From Enterococcus_C asini_A (lineage in GTDB: Bacteria > Bacillota > Bacilli > Lactobacillales > Enterococcaceae): DNA of 64,000 nucleotides. How positions within the stretch are numbered: the stretch's first letter is position 1; every line of letters starts with the position of its first letter. The position numbers and the translations under genes were made by a program. The notes under the pieces are model-generated. The model made no database searches. It was given only the letters and a program-made list of their open reading frames with translations, and was not told the DNA's origin. Positions 56,786 to 64,000 of the stretch are shown piece by piece. The stretch is from NCBI RefSeq assembly GCF_031928785.1, contig NZ_JARQAL010000006.1; one strand, written 5' to 3'.

Positions 56786-57832
56786 TTAGCGCCCCAAAGC
56801 CTTAATCACCGCTTGGGTAAATTCACTAGTCGTAGCCGAACCTCCTAAATCCCCGGTGACCACCCCTTCATTCATCACATGATACACCGCACTTTCAATC
56901 TGGTCGGCCAAGTCTTGTAAGGCAAAACTTTGCCGTAACATTAAGACCACTGATAAAATCATGGAAGCAGGATTGGCAATATTTTTTCCAGCAATATCTG
57001 GCGCTGAACCGTGAATCGGCTCGTATAAAGAAACTCCCGAATCAGAATGACTGGCACTGGGCAAGACCCCTAGCGTTCCCGGCAAGACCGAGGCCTCATC
57101 GCTTAAAATATCCCCAAATAAGTTTTCCGTTAAAATTACGTCAAATTCTGTGGGCTGTTGCACGATTTTCATGGCACAAGAATCCACTAGCTGATGTGTC
57201 AAAGTGACTTCTGGATAGTCCAGGGCTACTTTCTCCACGGTTTTTCGCCACAGTTTACTAGTGGCTAATACATTGGCTTTGTCCACCGAAGTCACGTGTT
57301 TTTTTCGGGTCATGGCGATATCAAAGGCAATTTTGGCAATTCGGGTAATTTCTGCTTCTGTGTAGCGACAAGTATCGTAGGCTTCTGACATCCCTAATTC
57401 CCGGGGTTCCCCAAAGTAAATCCCACTGGTCAACTCCCGCACCACTACAAAATCCGTGCCTTGGACGATGGCTTCTTTGACAGGAGACAACGGCAATAAA
57501 GCATCCGGTACCGCAATAGGACGGATATTAGCAAAAAGATTCAACTCTTTGCGTAACGCTAACAGCCCTTGCTCCGGGGTTTGAGTGGCCTGTTCCCACG
57601 GTGATCCTGCTGGCCCGCCAATCGCCCCTAACAAAATAGCATCGGCAGCTTTACAGGCAACTAATGTCTCCTGGGGCAAGCCTACTCCGGCCGCTTCAAT
57701 GCCGGCGCCGCCAAAAGGTTTTTCGATAAATTCAAAAGTTTCCGGTGCTGCTGCTTCTAAAACAGCTAAAGCTGCTGTCATAATTTCTGGTCCAATGCCG
57801 TCACCAGCTAATACTACAATTTTTTTCTTCAT
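56786..57832 (-). CDS. leuB: 3-isopropylmalate dehydrogenase
   Basis: A 348-residue NAD-dependent beta-decarboxylating dehydrogenase: VLAGDGIGPEIMTAAL at the start, RELTSGIYFGE (substrate arginine), VDKANVLATSKLWR (catalytic Lys) and the NLFGDILSDEAS metal-binding region. It lies 24 bases before leuC and one base after leuA. Confidence 0.97.
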   Translation of the reverse strand: MKKKIVVLAGDGIGPEIMTAALAVLEAAAPETFEFIEKPFGGAGIEAAGVGLPQETLVACKAADAILLGAIGGPAGSPWEQATQTPEQGLLALRKELNLFANIRPIAVPDALLPLSPVKEAIVQGTDFVVVRELTSGIYFGEPRELGMSEAYDTCRYTEAEITRIAKIAFDIAMTRKKHVTSVDKANVLATSKLWRKTVEKVALDYPEVTLTHQLVDSCAMKIVQQPTEFDVILTENLFGDILSDEASVLPGTLGVLPSASHSDSGVSLYEPIHGSAPDIAGKNIANPASMILSVVLMLRQSFALQDLADQIESAVYHVMNEGVVTGDLGGSATTSEFTQAVIKALGR

Positions 57833-57833
57833 T

Positions 57834-59348
57834 TTATTTTGCCTCCTTTTTTAAAAGGGAACTGGCCTGCACATACGCTTTTGCTGAAGCTTCTAGCACG
57901 TCAAAGTCCACCCCGATACCGTTAATTCGTCTACCGGTCTTAGGACATGCCACCGAGACATGAACTTCGGCTTGGGCATCTTCTCCGGCGGTTAACGCAT
58001 TAATCTCGTAATTTACCAATTTCGGCTGTTGGTCAAAAATTTGATCAATGGAATTGTAAATCGCTTGAATCGAACCGGCCCCAATGGCAGAAGCCTCCCG
58101 CGTTTGTCCTTCTTCTTCCACTGTCACAATCGCTCCTTGACGGCCACAAGACACATATTGCAACTGTAAACCAACAAGGCGTGCACTCTCTTCTTCTGTG
58201 CGCACTTCATCTGCCATAAGGGCAATCAAATCTTGGTCGGTGATCTGTTTTTTCTTATCGGCTAAATCTTTAAAGCGACGAAAAGCTGTCTTTAACCCTT
58301 CCTCCGACAAGTGATAGCCCAGCTCTTCTAGTTTGGTCACAAAAGCATGGCGTCCAGAAAGCTTGCCTAGTGGGAGGGCATTGTTTTTGACCCCTACTAA
58401 TTGCGGCGTGATAATTTCGTAGGTTTCTGGATTTTTCAACACGCCGTCTTGGTGAATCCCCGACTCATGGGCAAAGGCATTGGCCCCAATCACCGCCTTG
58501 TTCCGGGGTACCGCCACCCCAGAAAGACGAGCGACAATGTCAGAAGTCCGTTTGCTTTCCGCTAACACAATCCCAGATTCTGCTTGGTAATAATTTTTGC
58601 GAATGTGTAAAGCCACCGCTACTTCTTCTAATGCTGTATTGCCCGCGCGCTCCCCGATTCCATTTACCGTACCTTCCACCCGGTTGGCCCCATTTTCAAT
58701 GGCAGCTAACGCATTGGCGGTGGCCATGCCTAAGTCGTCGTGACAGTGAGAAGAAAAGATGATTTCTTCTTGGGATTGGATATTACTGATTAAATAGGCA
58801 AAAAGGGCACCGTATTCAGTGGGATTGCTGTAGCCTACCGTGTCCGGAATATTGATAATCGTCGCGCCCGCATCAATGGCGGTTTGCACGGCTTTTAACA
58901 GAAATTCCCGCTTGGTTCGGGTAGCATCTTCCGGCGAAAACTGAACTTTTTCAAAGCGTTCTTTCGCATAAGTCACATGCTCTTTAATGGAAGCCAACAC
59001 TTCTGCTTCCGTCATTTTTAGTTTGTATTCCATATGCACAGGACTGGTGGCCAAAAAGACATGAATCTGGGGATACTTCGCCTCTTTTAGCGCTTCATAA
59101 ACCCGATCAATATCTTTTTTCTGGCAACGAGCCAGTCCGGCTACCGTCATTTTCGTAGCCGCTTGTCCAATGGCTTTCACCGCTTCAAAATCCCCCGGTG
59201 AGGCAATGGGAAAGCCTGCTTCGATGGTATCAATCCCCCATTTTTCCAACTGTAAGGCGATTTGCACCTTTTCTTTCGTGTTAAAGTTAACCCCCGGCGT
59301 CTGCTCCCCATCCCGCAAGGTCGTATCAAAAAATTGAATCTTCCGCAT
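57834..59348 (-). CDS. leuA: 2-isopropylmalate synthase
   Basis: A 504-residue first enzyme of leucine synthesis: FFDTTLRDGEQTPGVNF, SHCHDDLGMATANALAAIENGANRVE-type metal site (core HCHDDLGMA), and a C-terminal leucine-binding regulatory domain (~390-500), which gives feedback control. ATG after GGGGGAG. It is the first structural gene behind the leader-peptide attenuator. Confidence 0.97.
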   Translation of the reverse strand: MRKIQFFDTTLRDGEQTPGVNFNTKEKVQIALQLEKWGIDTIEAGFPIASPGDFEAVKAIGQAATKMTVAGLARCQKKDIDRVYEALKEAKYPQIHVFLATSPVHMEYKLKMTEAEVLASIKEHVTYAKERFEKVQFSPEDATRTKREFLLKAVQTAIDAGATIINIPDTVGYSNPTEYGALFAYLISNIQSQEEIIFSSHCHDDLGMATANALAAIENGANRVEGTVNGIGERAGNTALEEVAVALHIRKNYYQAESGIVLAESKRTSDIVARLSGVAVPRNKAVIGANAFAHESGIHQDGVLKNPETYEIITPQLVGVKNNALPLGKLSGRHAFVTKLEELGYHLSEEGLKTAFRRFKDLADKKKQITDQDLIALMADEVRTEEESARLVGLQLQYVSCGRQGAIVTVEEEGQTREASAIGAGSIQAIYNSIDQIFDQQPKLVNYEINALTAGEDAQAEVHVSVACPKTGRRINGIGVDFDVLEASAKAYVQASSLLKKEAK

Positions 59349-59408
59349 ATATTTCTCCCCCTTTTAAAAAACCGACTCCCCAATTTTACTTTCCCGATAA
59401 AAAAGTAT

Positions 59409-59449
59409 AAAAAAAGCACTCCACAAAGGTTTTTTCCTTTATGCAATGC
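59409..59449 (-). terminator. leu attenuator terminator
   Basis: On the minus strand GCATTGCATAAAGG and CCTTTGTGGAGTGC form the hairpin, followed by T7, between the leader peptide and leuA. An earlier hairpin (GGACTCTT / AAGAGTCC, ~59458-59490) starts in the gap after the leader stop and is the likely pause or antiterminator arm. Confidence 0.85.
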
Positions 59450-59491
59450 GAATAGGACTCTTCTTTTTGATTGTACCAAAAGAGTCCAGGT

Positions 59492-59539
59492 TTATAATAA
59501 TAATAAGCCGAAAATAGCTGCGTTATTCTTCATTTTCAT
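59492..59539 (-). CDS. leuL: leu operon leader peptide
   Basis: A 15-residue peptide ending GLLLL-stop: four consecutive TTA leucine codons directly before the stop and upstream of the attenuator. AGGTG precedes the ATG at 59539. Leucine starvation would stall ribosomes at the TTA run and favour antitermination. Leader-peptide attenuation of leu operons is known in lactococci and in enterobacteria. This peptide is in frame with the end of the larger open frame 59492-60067. Confidence 0.85.
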   Translation of the reverse strand: MKMKNNAAIFGLLLL

Positions 59540-60067
59540 CACCTGTTTGTTCGTTGTCGGTTTCTCGTTAGTACAAAAATACCGAAATTTATCCCCAATG
59601 TCAACTGTTTTTACGGAATTTTCTGAATATTCTATAGTAGACGGCAGAAAAATGCCGGCGATTTTTTGCAAAATGACAGCAAAAACAGAACGTTTTGACC
59701 GCTTTTCAGTAGGTTGCAATACAGATACGGTGGCATATTCTTTCTTAGCTACCGAATCTGTCTCTATTACCGACTTTTTCAACAACCAACAACACTCTGC
59801 ATCAGAAAAAAAGCGCCGAAAACGCCACAGGTATTTAACGACTTTCGGATCATTTCGGTGAGTAAAAAATAACTCCCGGACTTCTTTGCGGTAAAGGGTT
59901 ACCGATACTTTTTTCACATTTGGACAGAGTAGTGCCACCACATTGATCAAGCGCAAATAGCTCAAAAAGACTGCTGGCCGACAGGTTTCGCTGTAATAAT
60001 GTTTTTTCAAACGCCGCGCTGTGGTCTCAGGTTTAAAATAGGCGATTTGATTAAATGTCACAATCAT
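59492..60067 (-). CDS. Open frame of unknown function containing the leu leader peptide at its end
   Basis: A 191-codon frame with a strong SD (GGGGGAG, 5 bases before the ATG). The protein would be basic with six cysteines, no signal peptide and no recognised domain (for example RRLKKHYYSETCRPAVFLSYLRL near the N-terminus). Its last 15 codons are the Leu4 leader peptide, and the leu promoter lies inside it. Either it is a real gene whose original stop was lost so that it now fuses in frame with the leader, or the frame is open by chance. The good SD favours a real or recently decayed gene. Confidence 0.4.
   Translation of the reverse strand: MIVTFNQIAYFKPETTARRLKKHYYSETCRPAVFLSYLRLINVVALLCPNVKKVSVTLYRKEVRELFFTHRNDPKVVKYLWRFRRFFSDAECCWLLKKSVIETDSVAKKEYATVSVLQPTEKRSKRSVFAVILQKIAGIFLPSTIEYSENSVKTVDIGDKFRYFCTNEKPTTNKQVMKMKNNAAIFGLLLL
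59576..59604 (-). promoter_or_regulatory. Promoter of the leu leader
   Basis: TTGACA (59599-59604) and TATTTT (59576-59581) are separated by 17 bases, placing the start about 30 bases before the leader peptide. Confidence 0.75.
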
Positions 60068-60232
60068 CAGTACTCCCCCTCAGTCAAAAGTCATAGCTTT
60101 GAATCAAGCTTCGCTAATCGTAAATACGCATTTACTCCTTTTTTCTATCTTGAATGCTAAAAATAACCCTTTTAGTAAAGCCCTTCATGGTACACTGGAG
60201 ATAATTATTTTCCAAAAGAAAGGACTAATCCG

Positions 60233-60862
60233 ATGAAAAAGCAAAAAATCAGCCCGCCCCAACTAGGGGAACTGAAACCCCAGGATTTTTTCTTAGATGA
60301 TGAAGCGCTGTATCAAGACGGTTTCCTAAAAGATAGCGACCAAAGTTACACCACTTGCCACAATCTAATTATCCAAGAATCCCAGTTGAAAAATATTCAA
60401 CTGGTAAACAGTCGCCTGGAACGATTCCAAGCCGCAAATGTGATTTTTGACAAATGCGACCTTTCCAATTGCGAACTTTTAGGCGCTAGTTTCCATCAAG
60501 TGGAATTTCGTCAATGCAAACTTACCGGTGCGAACTTTGCCGAAAGCTATTTGCGAGATTGTCGCTTTGTGGACTGTCTGGCCGATTACGCCTCATTTTC
60601 CAATAGCAATTTGAAAAATGTGGCTTTTAACGACTGTCGCTTAAAGGAAACAGACTTTTACGACTTGACTTGGAAAGCGTTGGAACTTAATGGCTGTGAA
60701 CTAACTCGTAGCAACTGGCTTCACACCACCTTAAACAAGCTGAACCTTTCTAGCTGTGATTTCGAAGCCATTTCGATTTCCCCGGAACAACTCCGGGGTC
60801 TTGTAGTCAATCCTGCTCAAGCTTTGATTATTGCCGCTGGACTGGGGTTGGTAATTGAATAG
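60233..60862 (+). CDS. Pentapeptide-repeat protein
   Basis: A 209-residue protein whose middle (residues ~50-175) is made of degenerate five-residue repeats with a central Leu/Phe (for example NCELLGASFHQVEFRQCKL, ANFAESYLRD, NSNLKNVAFND). These fold as a right-handed quadrilateral beta helix. It is rich in cysteine (about nine), which is unusual for a cytosolic repeat protein of this size. Qnr-type members protect gyrase; nothing here shows that role. SD AAAGGA. Divergent from the 59492-60067 frame. Confidence 0.85.
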   Translation: MKKQKISPPQLGELKPQDFFLDDEALYQDGFLKDSDQSYTTCHNLIIQESQLKNIQLVNSRLERFQAANVIFDKCDLSNCELLGASFHQVEFRQCKLTGANFAESYLRDCRFVDCLADYASFSNSNLKNVAFNDCRLKETDFYDLTWKALELNGCELTRSNWLHTTLNKLNLSSCDFEAISISPEQLRGLVVNPAQALIIAAGLGLVIE

Positions 60863-60948
60863 TGCCTCAGCCTATTAAAAAGGAAGGGTGACAAAAGTTG
60901 GGTCACCGTCCTACGAATCGAACAATACCAAACGTGAGACGCAAGCAA

Positions 60949-60998
60949 AAGAAGGGTATCTTCCATTAAAAATCATTGGAAGATACCCTTCTTTTCAT
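60949..60998 (+). terminator. Terminator downstream of the pentapeptide gene
   Basis: A perfect 15-bp stem (GAAGGGTATCTTCCA and complement) is followed by TTCTTTTC, about 90 bases past the stop. Confidence 0.8.
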
Positions 60999-61000
60999 TG

Positions 61001-61122
61001 CTAAAAATCTTAAACGCTGCCTAACCTTGATTTCATCAAGCTAAGGTAGCGTAATTCGCTTTTTCTCTTTTCACGTATGGTAATGTTCTCTCTTCGGACT
61101 AAGACACAAAAATTGTCACGAT
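61001..61122 (+). repeat. Structured intergenic repeat, copy 1
   Basis: A ~121-base element starting CTAAAAATC that begins with a long stem-loop (ACGCTGCC...CTTGAT-TTC-ATCAAG...GGTAGCGT) and ends TTGTCACGA. It is nearly 90% identical, in opposite orientation, to 63799-63920. The stem shows compensatory change between copies. Not coding. Type unknown. Confidence 0.8.
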
Positions 61123-61208
61123 TTTTTATCATCCGAATCTTTTTTATCAATAAAAATTAAATGTTCGTTGTTTATCATTTAGGGAATACTTATATCACGG
61201 TCCCTTTT

Positions 61209-62114
61209 TTATTTTATCCGTCGCCACATAGCCACGAGCATCCACACCGCCAAAATCAAACTAATCAACATGGCAATGGCCGCCCCAAATGTAGAATCAG
61301 AAAACGGCAATGGCACATTCATGCCAAAAAAGCCGGTAACGATGGTAGGCACCGTTAAAAGCAACGACCACACCGTTAAAAATTTCATAGTATCATTTAG
61401 ATTATTGTTTAACAAATTGTTATAGGTACCAGAAAGTTGCTCCAAGATTTGCGAGGCCAGCTGGGTCATTTCCATGGCCTGATTGGCTTCAATCAACGCG
61501 TCTTCCAGCTGTTCTTTTTCCGTATCATTTAATAAGCGGTGCATCCGCTGAATCCCCATTTGCTGCAAAAGAACCGCATTTTGCTTGGTGGCCGTCAATA
61601 AATAAATCAGCCCAATATCCAAGTCACTCATGGCAATCAAGTTTTTATTGGTGGTGCGCTCTCGCAATTTGGCGTTTAAGCGCGTGCGTTCATTGTTCAC
61701 TTCTTCAATCAGCGGATAAAAGGCACTGCTGATTAAAAACAAAGTGTGAAATAACAAACTATAGGGACTTTGCCCGGGATTATGATGAAGTAATTTTTCA
61801 ATCATTTCATTGACGTAATTCGTTTCTTGATTGGTAAAAGTAAAGATACTTCCTTTTTTTAAAATAAACGCCATGGGACTGGTTTCATAGTGATTTTCCA
61901 CTTTTTGCTTTTGCGGCACATTGAAAATCACCAACACCGCCTCGGTTTCGCTATCATACTCCACCCGGGCTCGTTCGTGGGTATCCAAGGAATACAGCAC
62001 CATTTCATCAGAAAGGTGATACTTTTCCTGCAAAGCCTCAATTCGCGTCATGTCCCGCTCATCCACTTGAATCCAGGTGCTCTTGCCTTCATTAAAACTA
62101 CGCATTTTTTCCAC
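61209..62114 (-). CDS. corA: CorA-family magnesium/divalent cation channel
   Basis: A 301-residue protein: a large soluble N-terminal funnel domain (1-235) and two C-terminal membrane helices. The pore signature appears as GFFGMNVPLPF (GMN motif, ~265). The GTG at 62114 lies 7 bases after AAGGAG and is a better start than the ATG three codons on. It imports Mg2+ (or Co/Ni) along the gradient. The C-terminus is short and basic (MWRRIK), typical of the Gram-positive subgroup. Probably monocistronic. Confidence 0.9.
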   Translation of the reverse strand: MEKMRSFNEGKSTWIQVDERDMTRIEALQEKYHLSDEMVLYSLDTHERARVEYDSETEAVLVIFNVPQKQKVENHYETSPMAFILKKGSIFTFTNQETNYVNEMIEKLLHHNPGQSPYSLLFHTLFLISSAFYPLIEEVNNERTRLNAKLRERTTNKNLIAMSDLDIGLIYLLTATKQNAVLLQQMGIQRMHRLLNDTEKEQLEDALIEANQAMEMTQLASQILEQLSGTYNNLLNNNLNDTMKFLTVWSLLLTVPTIVTGFFGMNVPLPFSDSTFGAAIAMLISLILAVWMLVAMWRRIK

Positions 62115-62186
62115 TTGCCCACTCCTTTGCCCAAAGCTCGTTATACTCAGTGTACCAGAAGGCGGAAAAAAATGCCCCAGCTACCT

Positions 62187-62657
62187 TCACTGGACAAGTT
62201 TTTTAATAAACAGCCATCCCCCATCCTCTTCTGTCAAATAAGTAAAGCCGAGAGATACTAATAAATCAATCGAAGGCTGATTTTCCGGCATAACTCCAGC
62301 TTTCACCACAGTTGCCCCTTGGGTTGTCAACCATTTCAAAACACCACTGGCCACTTCTCTGGCTAGACCTTGTCGGGCAAAATCTGGATGAATCGTATAC
62401 CCCAACCAATACTCACCCCCGGCTTTTTGCAAATAGACATCTCCAATGAGTAAATCCCACGTTTTATCCGCAATGGCAAACTGCTGGCCTTCTTCCAATT
62501 TTCTTGGAGTGAATAAAAAAGCCTGGTACTCTTCTTTACTCAGACCCTTAAAGCCTTGATACTGCATCCATTCCAGATTGTTGCGATAGGCCATAAAACG
62601 CTCCAAATCTTTTTCTTGAAAAAAACGTATTTGACAGCGTGGTGTTTGAAAATTCAT
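62187..62657 (-). CDS. GNAT-family acetyltransferase (RimJ/RimL-like)
   Basis: A 156-residue acetyltransferase with QIRFFQEKDLERFMAYRNN near the N-terminus and the acetyl-CoA loop IHPDFARQGLAREVASGVL. It belongs to the RimJ/RimL-like group (PF13302 type), many of which act on proteins or small amines. The substrate is unknown. The ATG follows GAGGTG. It lies upstream of corA on the same strand. Confidence 0.85.
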   Translation of the reverse strand: MNFQTPRCQIRFFQEKDLERFMAYRNNLEWMQYQGFKGLSKEEYQAFLFTPRKLEEGQQFAIADKTWDLLIGDVYLQKAGGEYWLGYTIHPDFARQGLAREVASGVLKWLTTQGATVVKAGVMPENQPSIDLLVSLGFTYLTEEDGGWLFIKKLVQ

Positions 62658-63075
62658 AGGTCACCTCTTATTACTTTCCGAGTTTAGCTACTAGTTTTTT
62701 TAATCAATTCATAATGGAAAAAACTAGTTTTCAAACTATTAAAACAAATATTCACTTTTATTTTCTTACAATTTTAACATACTATCTCAAGCACGAGAGA
62801 TGATTCACATTAGCTTGTCCAAAGCTATTCTTTCAGAATAATTCGCATGTTTTTCATACATCATAATAGAGATAATTAGTAATCAAAAAGTTAATGACAT
62901 ACTTCTGATGAAAACGATATAATTATCTTAATAATTAAGACCAGAATAAAGGAGGAAATAGAGAAAAAGACAATAGCGTTAGGGAATTATTGGTAAAGAT
63001 AGGACTGACTTATTATCCTATTCTTCTGTAAGTAGGATAATAAGCCAAATATTATGGAGAAAGAAGGAAAAGCAG
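62658..63075 (+). other. AT-rich leader region of the 63076 gene
   Basis: 418 AT-rich bases without a gene. They hold an inverted repeat around CTAGTTTTTT/AAAAAACTAG (62691-62725), a promoter (ATGACA 62894-62899, 18 bases, TATAAT 62918-62923), and a 12-bp hairpin (CTTATTATCCTA / TAGGATAATAAG, 63009-63044) in the resulting ~140-base leader. The hairpin has no T run. Confidence 0.5.
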
Positions 63076-63702
63076 ATGGTAGTTCTTAAGAAAATCAGTA
63101 GTAAATTTTTTAAATGGAGGATTCCTGTGTGGACTGTTTTGATTATCGCTATCGTAGTATTTGTCGCAAGTTTAATTCAGCCATTCACTACATCTCAAGC
63201 AGATTCACAATCTATTTCAATGGTAAAATACTTAAAAGAAGTAAATGAACACGTATTCTTAAATGTGGGAATTGAAAGCGTGGAAACAAAAACTGAAAAA
63301 ACCCAGATTCCTTGGATTAAAGCTGATGTACCTCTCTCAGAGAAAAAAGCAATTATTATCCTAACTTATGATGCAAAGTTAGGCATTAAACAACCTGTCT
63401 CAATAAAAGAAATATCTGAAAATAAGTTTCGCATTGAAATTCCTCAATACGAGGTTATCGGAGTAGAATTAGATGAAAAACACCCTTATACTCTCTACGA
63501 TACTAGTGGAGAAATATTGAGTTACTCCACCAAAGATATCGATACAGGAAAACTTGTCACTCAAAAATTATCAACAAAACAACAAGAGAAATATTTGAAT
63601 CAATATCGCGAACAGCTCAATAACTCTGCAAAAGAATATTATGAATCTCTCTTCAAACCACTCGGTGAAGAAATTAAATTAGAAATTGTCTATCCAGAAT
63701 AA
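63076..63702 (+). CDS. Membrane-anchored protein of unknown function (possible DUF4230-like)
   Basis: A 208-residue protein. A basic N-terminus and one membrane helix (IPVWTVLIIAIVVFVASLI, ~15-35) anchor it, with an extracellular part of ~170 residues (motifs VETKTEKTQIPWIKADVPL and YEVIGVELDEKHPY). The overall shape resembles DUF4230 proteins, but I am not sure. The SD AGAAGG is weaker. Codon use is AT-richer than in the rest of the window, hinting at horizontal origin. It lies between the two repeat copies and next to a transposase fragment. Confidence 0.6.
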   Translation: MVVLKKISSKFFKWRIPVWTVLIIAIVVFVASLIQPFTTSQADSQSISMVKYLKEVNEHVFLNVGIESVETKTEKTQIPWIKADVPLSEKKAIIILTYDAKLGIKQPVSIKEISENKFRIEIPQYEVIGVELDEKHPYTLYDTSGEILSYSTKDIDTGKLVTQKLSTKQQEKYLNQYREQLNNSAKEYYESLFKPLGEEIKLEIVYPE

Positions 63703-63798
63703 AAAACTAGTAATGAACTGTGACAACAAATAGTTTGCAAGTATTAAACAGTGAATATTTAACCGCAATTAGCTAGAAAATATACAGTTAAGAAGAAT

Positions 63799-63920
63799 TC
63801 GTGACAATTGTCGTATCGTAGTCCGAAGAAAGAATATTACCATACGTAAAAAGAGAAAAAAGTGAATTACGCTGACTTATCTTGATGAAATCAAGGTTAG
63901 TCAGCGTTTGAAATTTTTAG
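63799..63920 (-). repeat. Structured intergenic repeat, copy 2 (inverted)
   Basis: The inverted partner of 61001-61122. Its stem is more regular: ACGCTGAC...CTTGAT-TTC-ATCAAG...GTCAGCGT in the same reading direction as copy 1. It ends 12 bases before the transposase stop codon. Confidence 0.8.
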
Positions 63921-63932
63921 AAATTTGATTTG

Positions 63933-64000
63933 TCAAATTAAGCTAGACAAAATATCTTTATTCATGTAACTCATAAATACTTCCAAGGGCGTTTGGTAAT
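63933..64000 (-). mobile_element. 3' end of a probable IS30-family transposase (cut by window edge)
   Basis: The last 21 codons before the stop at 63933 read YQTPLEVFMSYMNKDILSSLI. The stretch YQTP-EVF is the common C-terminal ending of IS30-family transposases (compare L-NYKTPxEVF). The rest lies beyond base 64000, so intactness cannot be judged. Confidence 0.55.

Noticed and set aside
1..64000. CRISPR arrays, tRNA or rRNA genes, prophage or replication origin
   Set aside because: I saw no regularly spaced short repeats, no tRNA-like cloverleaf ending in CCA, no rRNA segments, and no phage or initiator gene cluster. A covariance-model scan would be needed to be certain about small RNAs.

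Overview
The window looks like the chromosome of a low-to-moderate GC lactic acid bacterium of the Enterococcaceae. The evidence is the eut locus, whose gene order and RNA control match Enterococcus faecalis, together with an L20-type infC leader, a yclNOPQ-type iron uptake operon, T-box and leader-peptide attenuation, and strong GGAGG-type ribosome binding sites. The presence of nirBD, nreABC and leuABCD suggests a species other than E. faecalis itself; I cannot name it.

Layout. 1-16.7 kb is mixed housekeeping and transport: an AraC-type regulator cut by the left edge, an ECF S component, tatD-rnmV-rsmA, a metallophosphoesterase, YfcC and TDT transporters, a ROK protein, DAHP synthase behind a T-box, a small HTH/membrane pair, and an MFS pump divergent from a PrfA-like Crp/Fnr regulator. 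16.8-22.7 kb is methionine/B12: metF, a free-standing MetH reactivation domain, a MetH lacking that domain, and a divergent ECF S component that I infer to be for cobalamin. 22.9-29 kb is a nitrite respiration block, nirC-nirD-nirB plus nreABC, with an exact NreC site between them. 30.9-34.5 kb is a Fur-boxed siderophore ABC operon.

35.2-52.1 kb is a complete ethanolamine-utilisation microcompartment locus on the minus strand: eutP, eutT, EutX RNA, eutG, eutS, eutV, eutW, eutA, eutB, eutC, eutL, eutK, eutE, eutM, a EutT-like gene, pduL, one conserved eut gene, eutN, eutH and eutQ. Five leaders carry ANTAR-type hairpins, eleven in all, each with A1 and G4 in a six-base loop, as expected for EutV antitermination. 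A second adenosylcobalamin riboswitch just past eutQ controls a DUF4430 lipoprotein.

52.2-60 kb holds an MGMT-family protein, infC-rpmI-rplT, an acetyltransferase, and leuABCD behind a Leu4 leader peptide. The last 4 kb becomes AT-rich. It carries a pentapeptide protein, CorA, an acetyltransferase, an unknown membrane-anchored protein, two inverted copies of a ~120-bp structured repeat, and the 3' end of a probable IS30-family transposase at the right edge.

The unifying theme is cobalamin. Two adenosylcobalamin riboswitches, a B12-dependent lyase with its reactivase and adenosyltransferase, B12-dependent methionine synthase, and probable B12 capture and uptake proteins all lie within about 35 kb.
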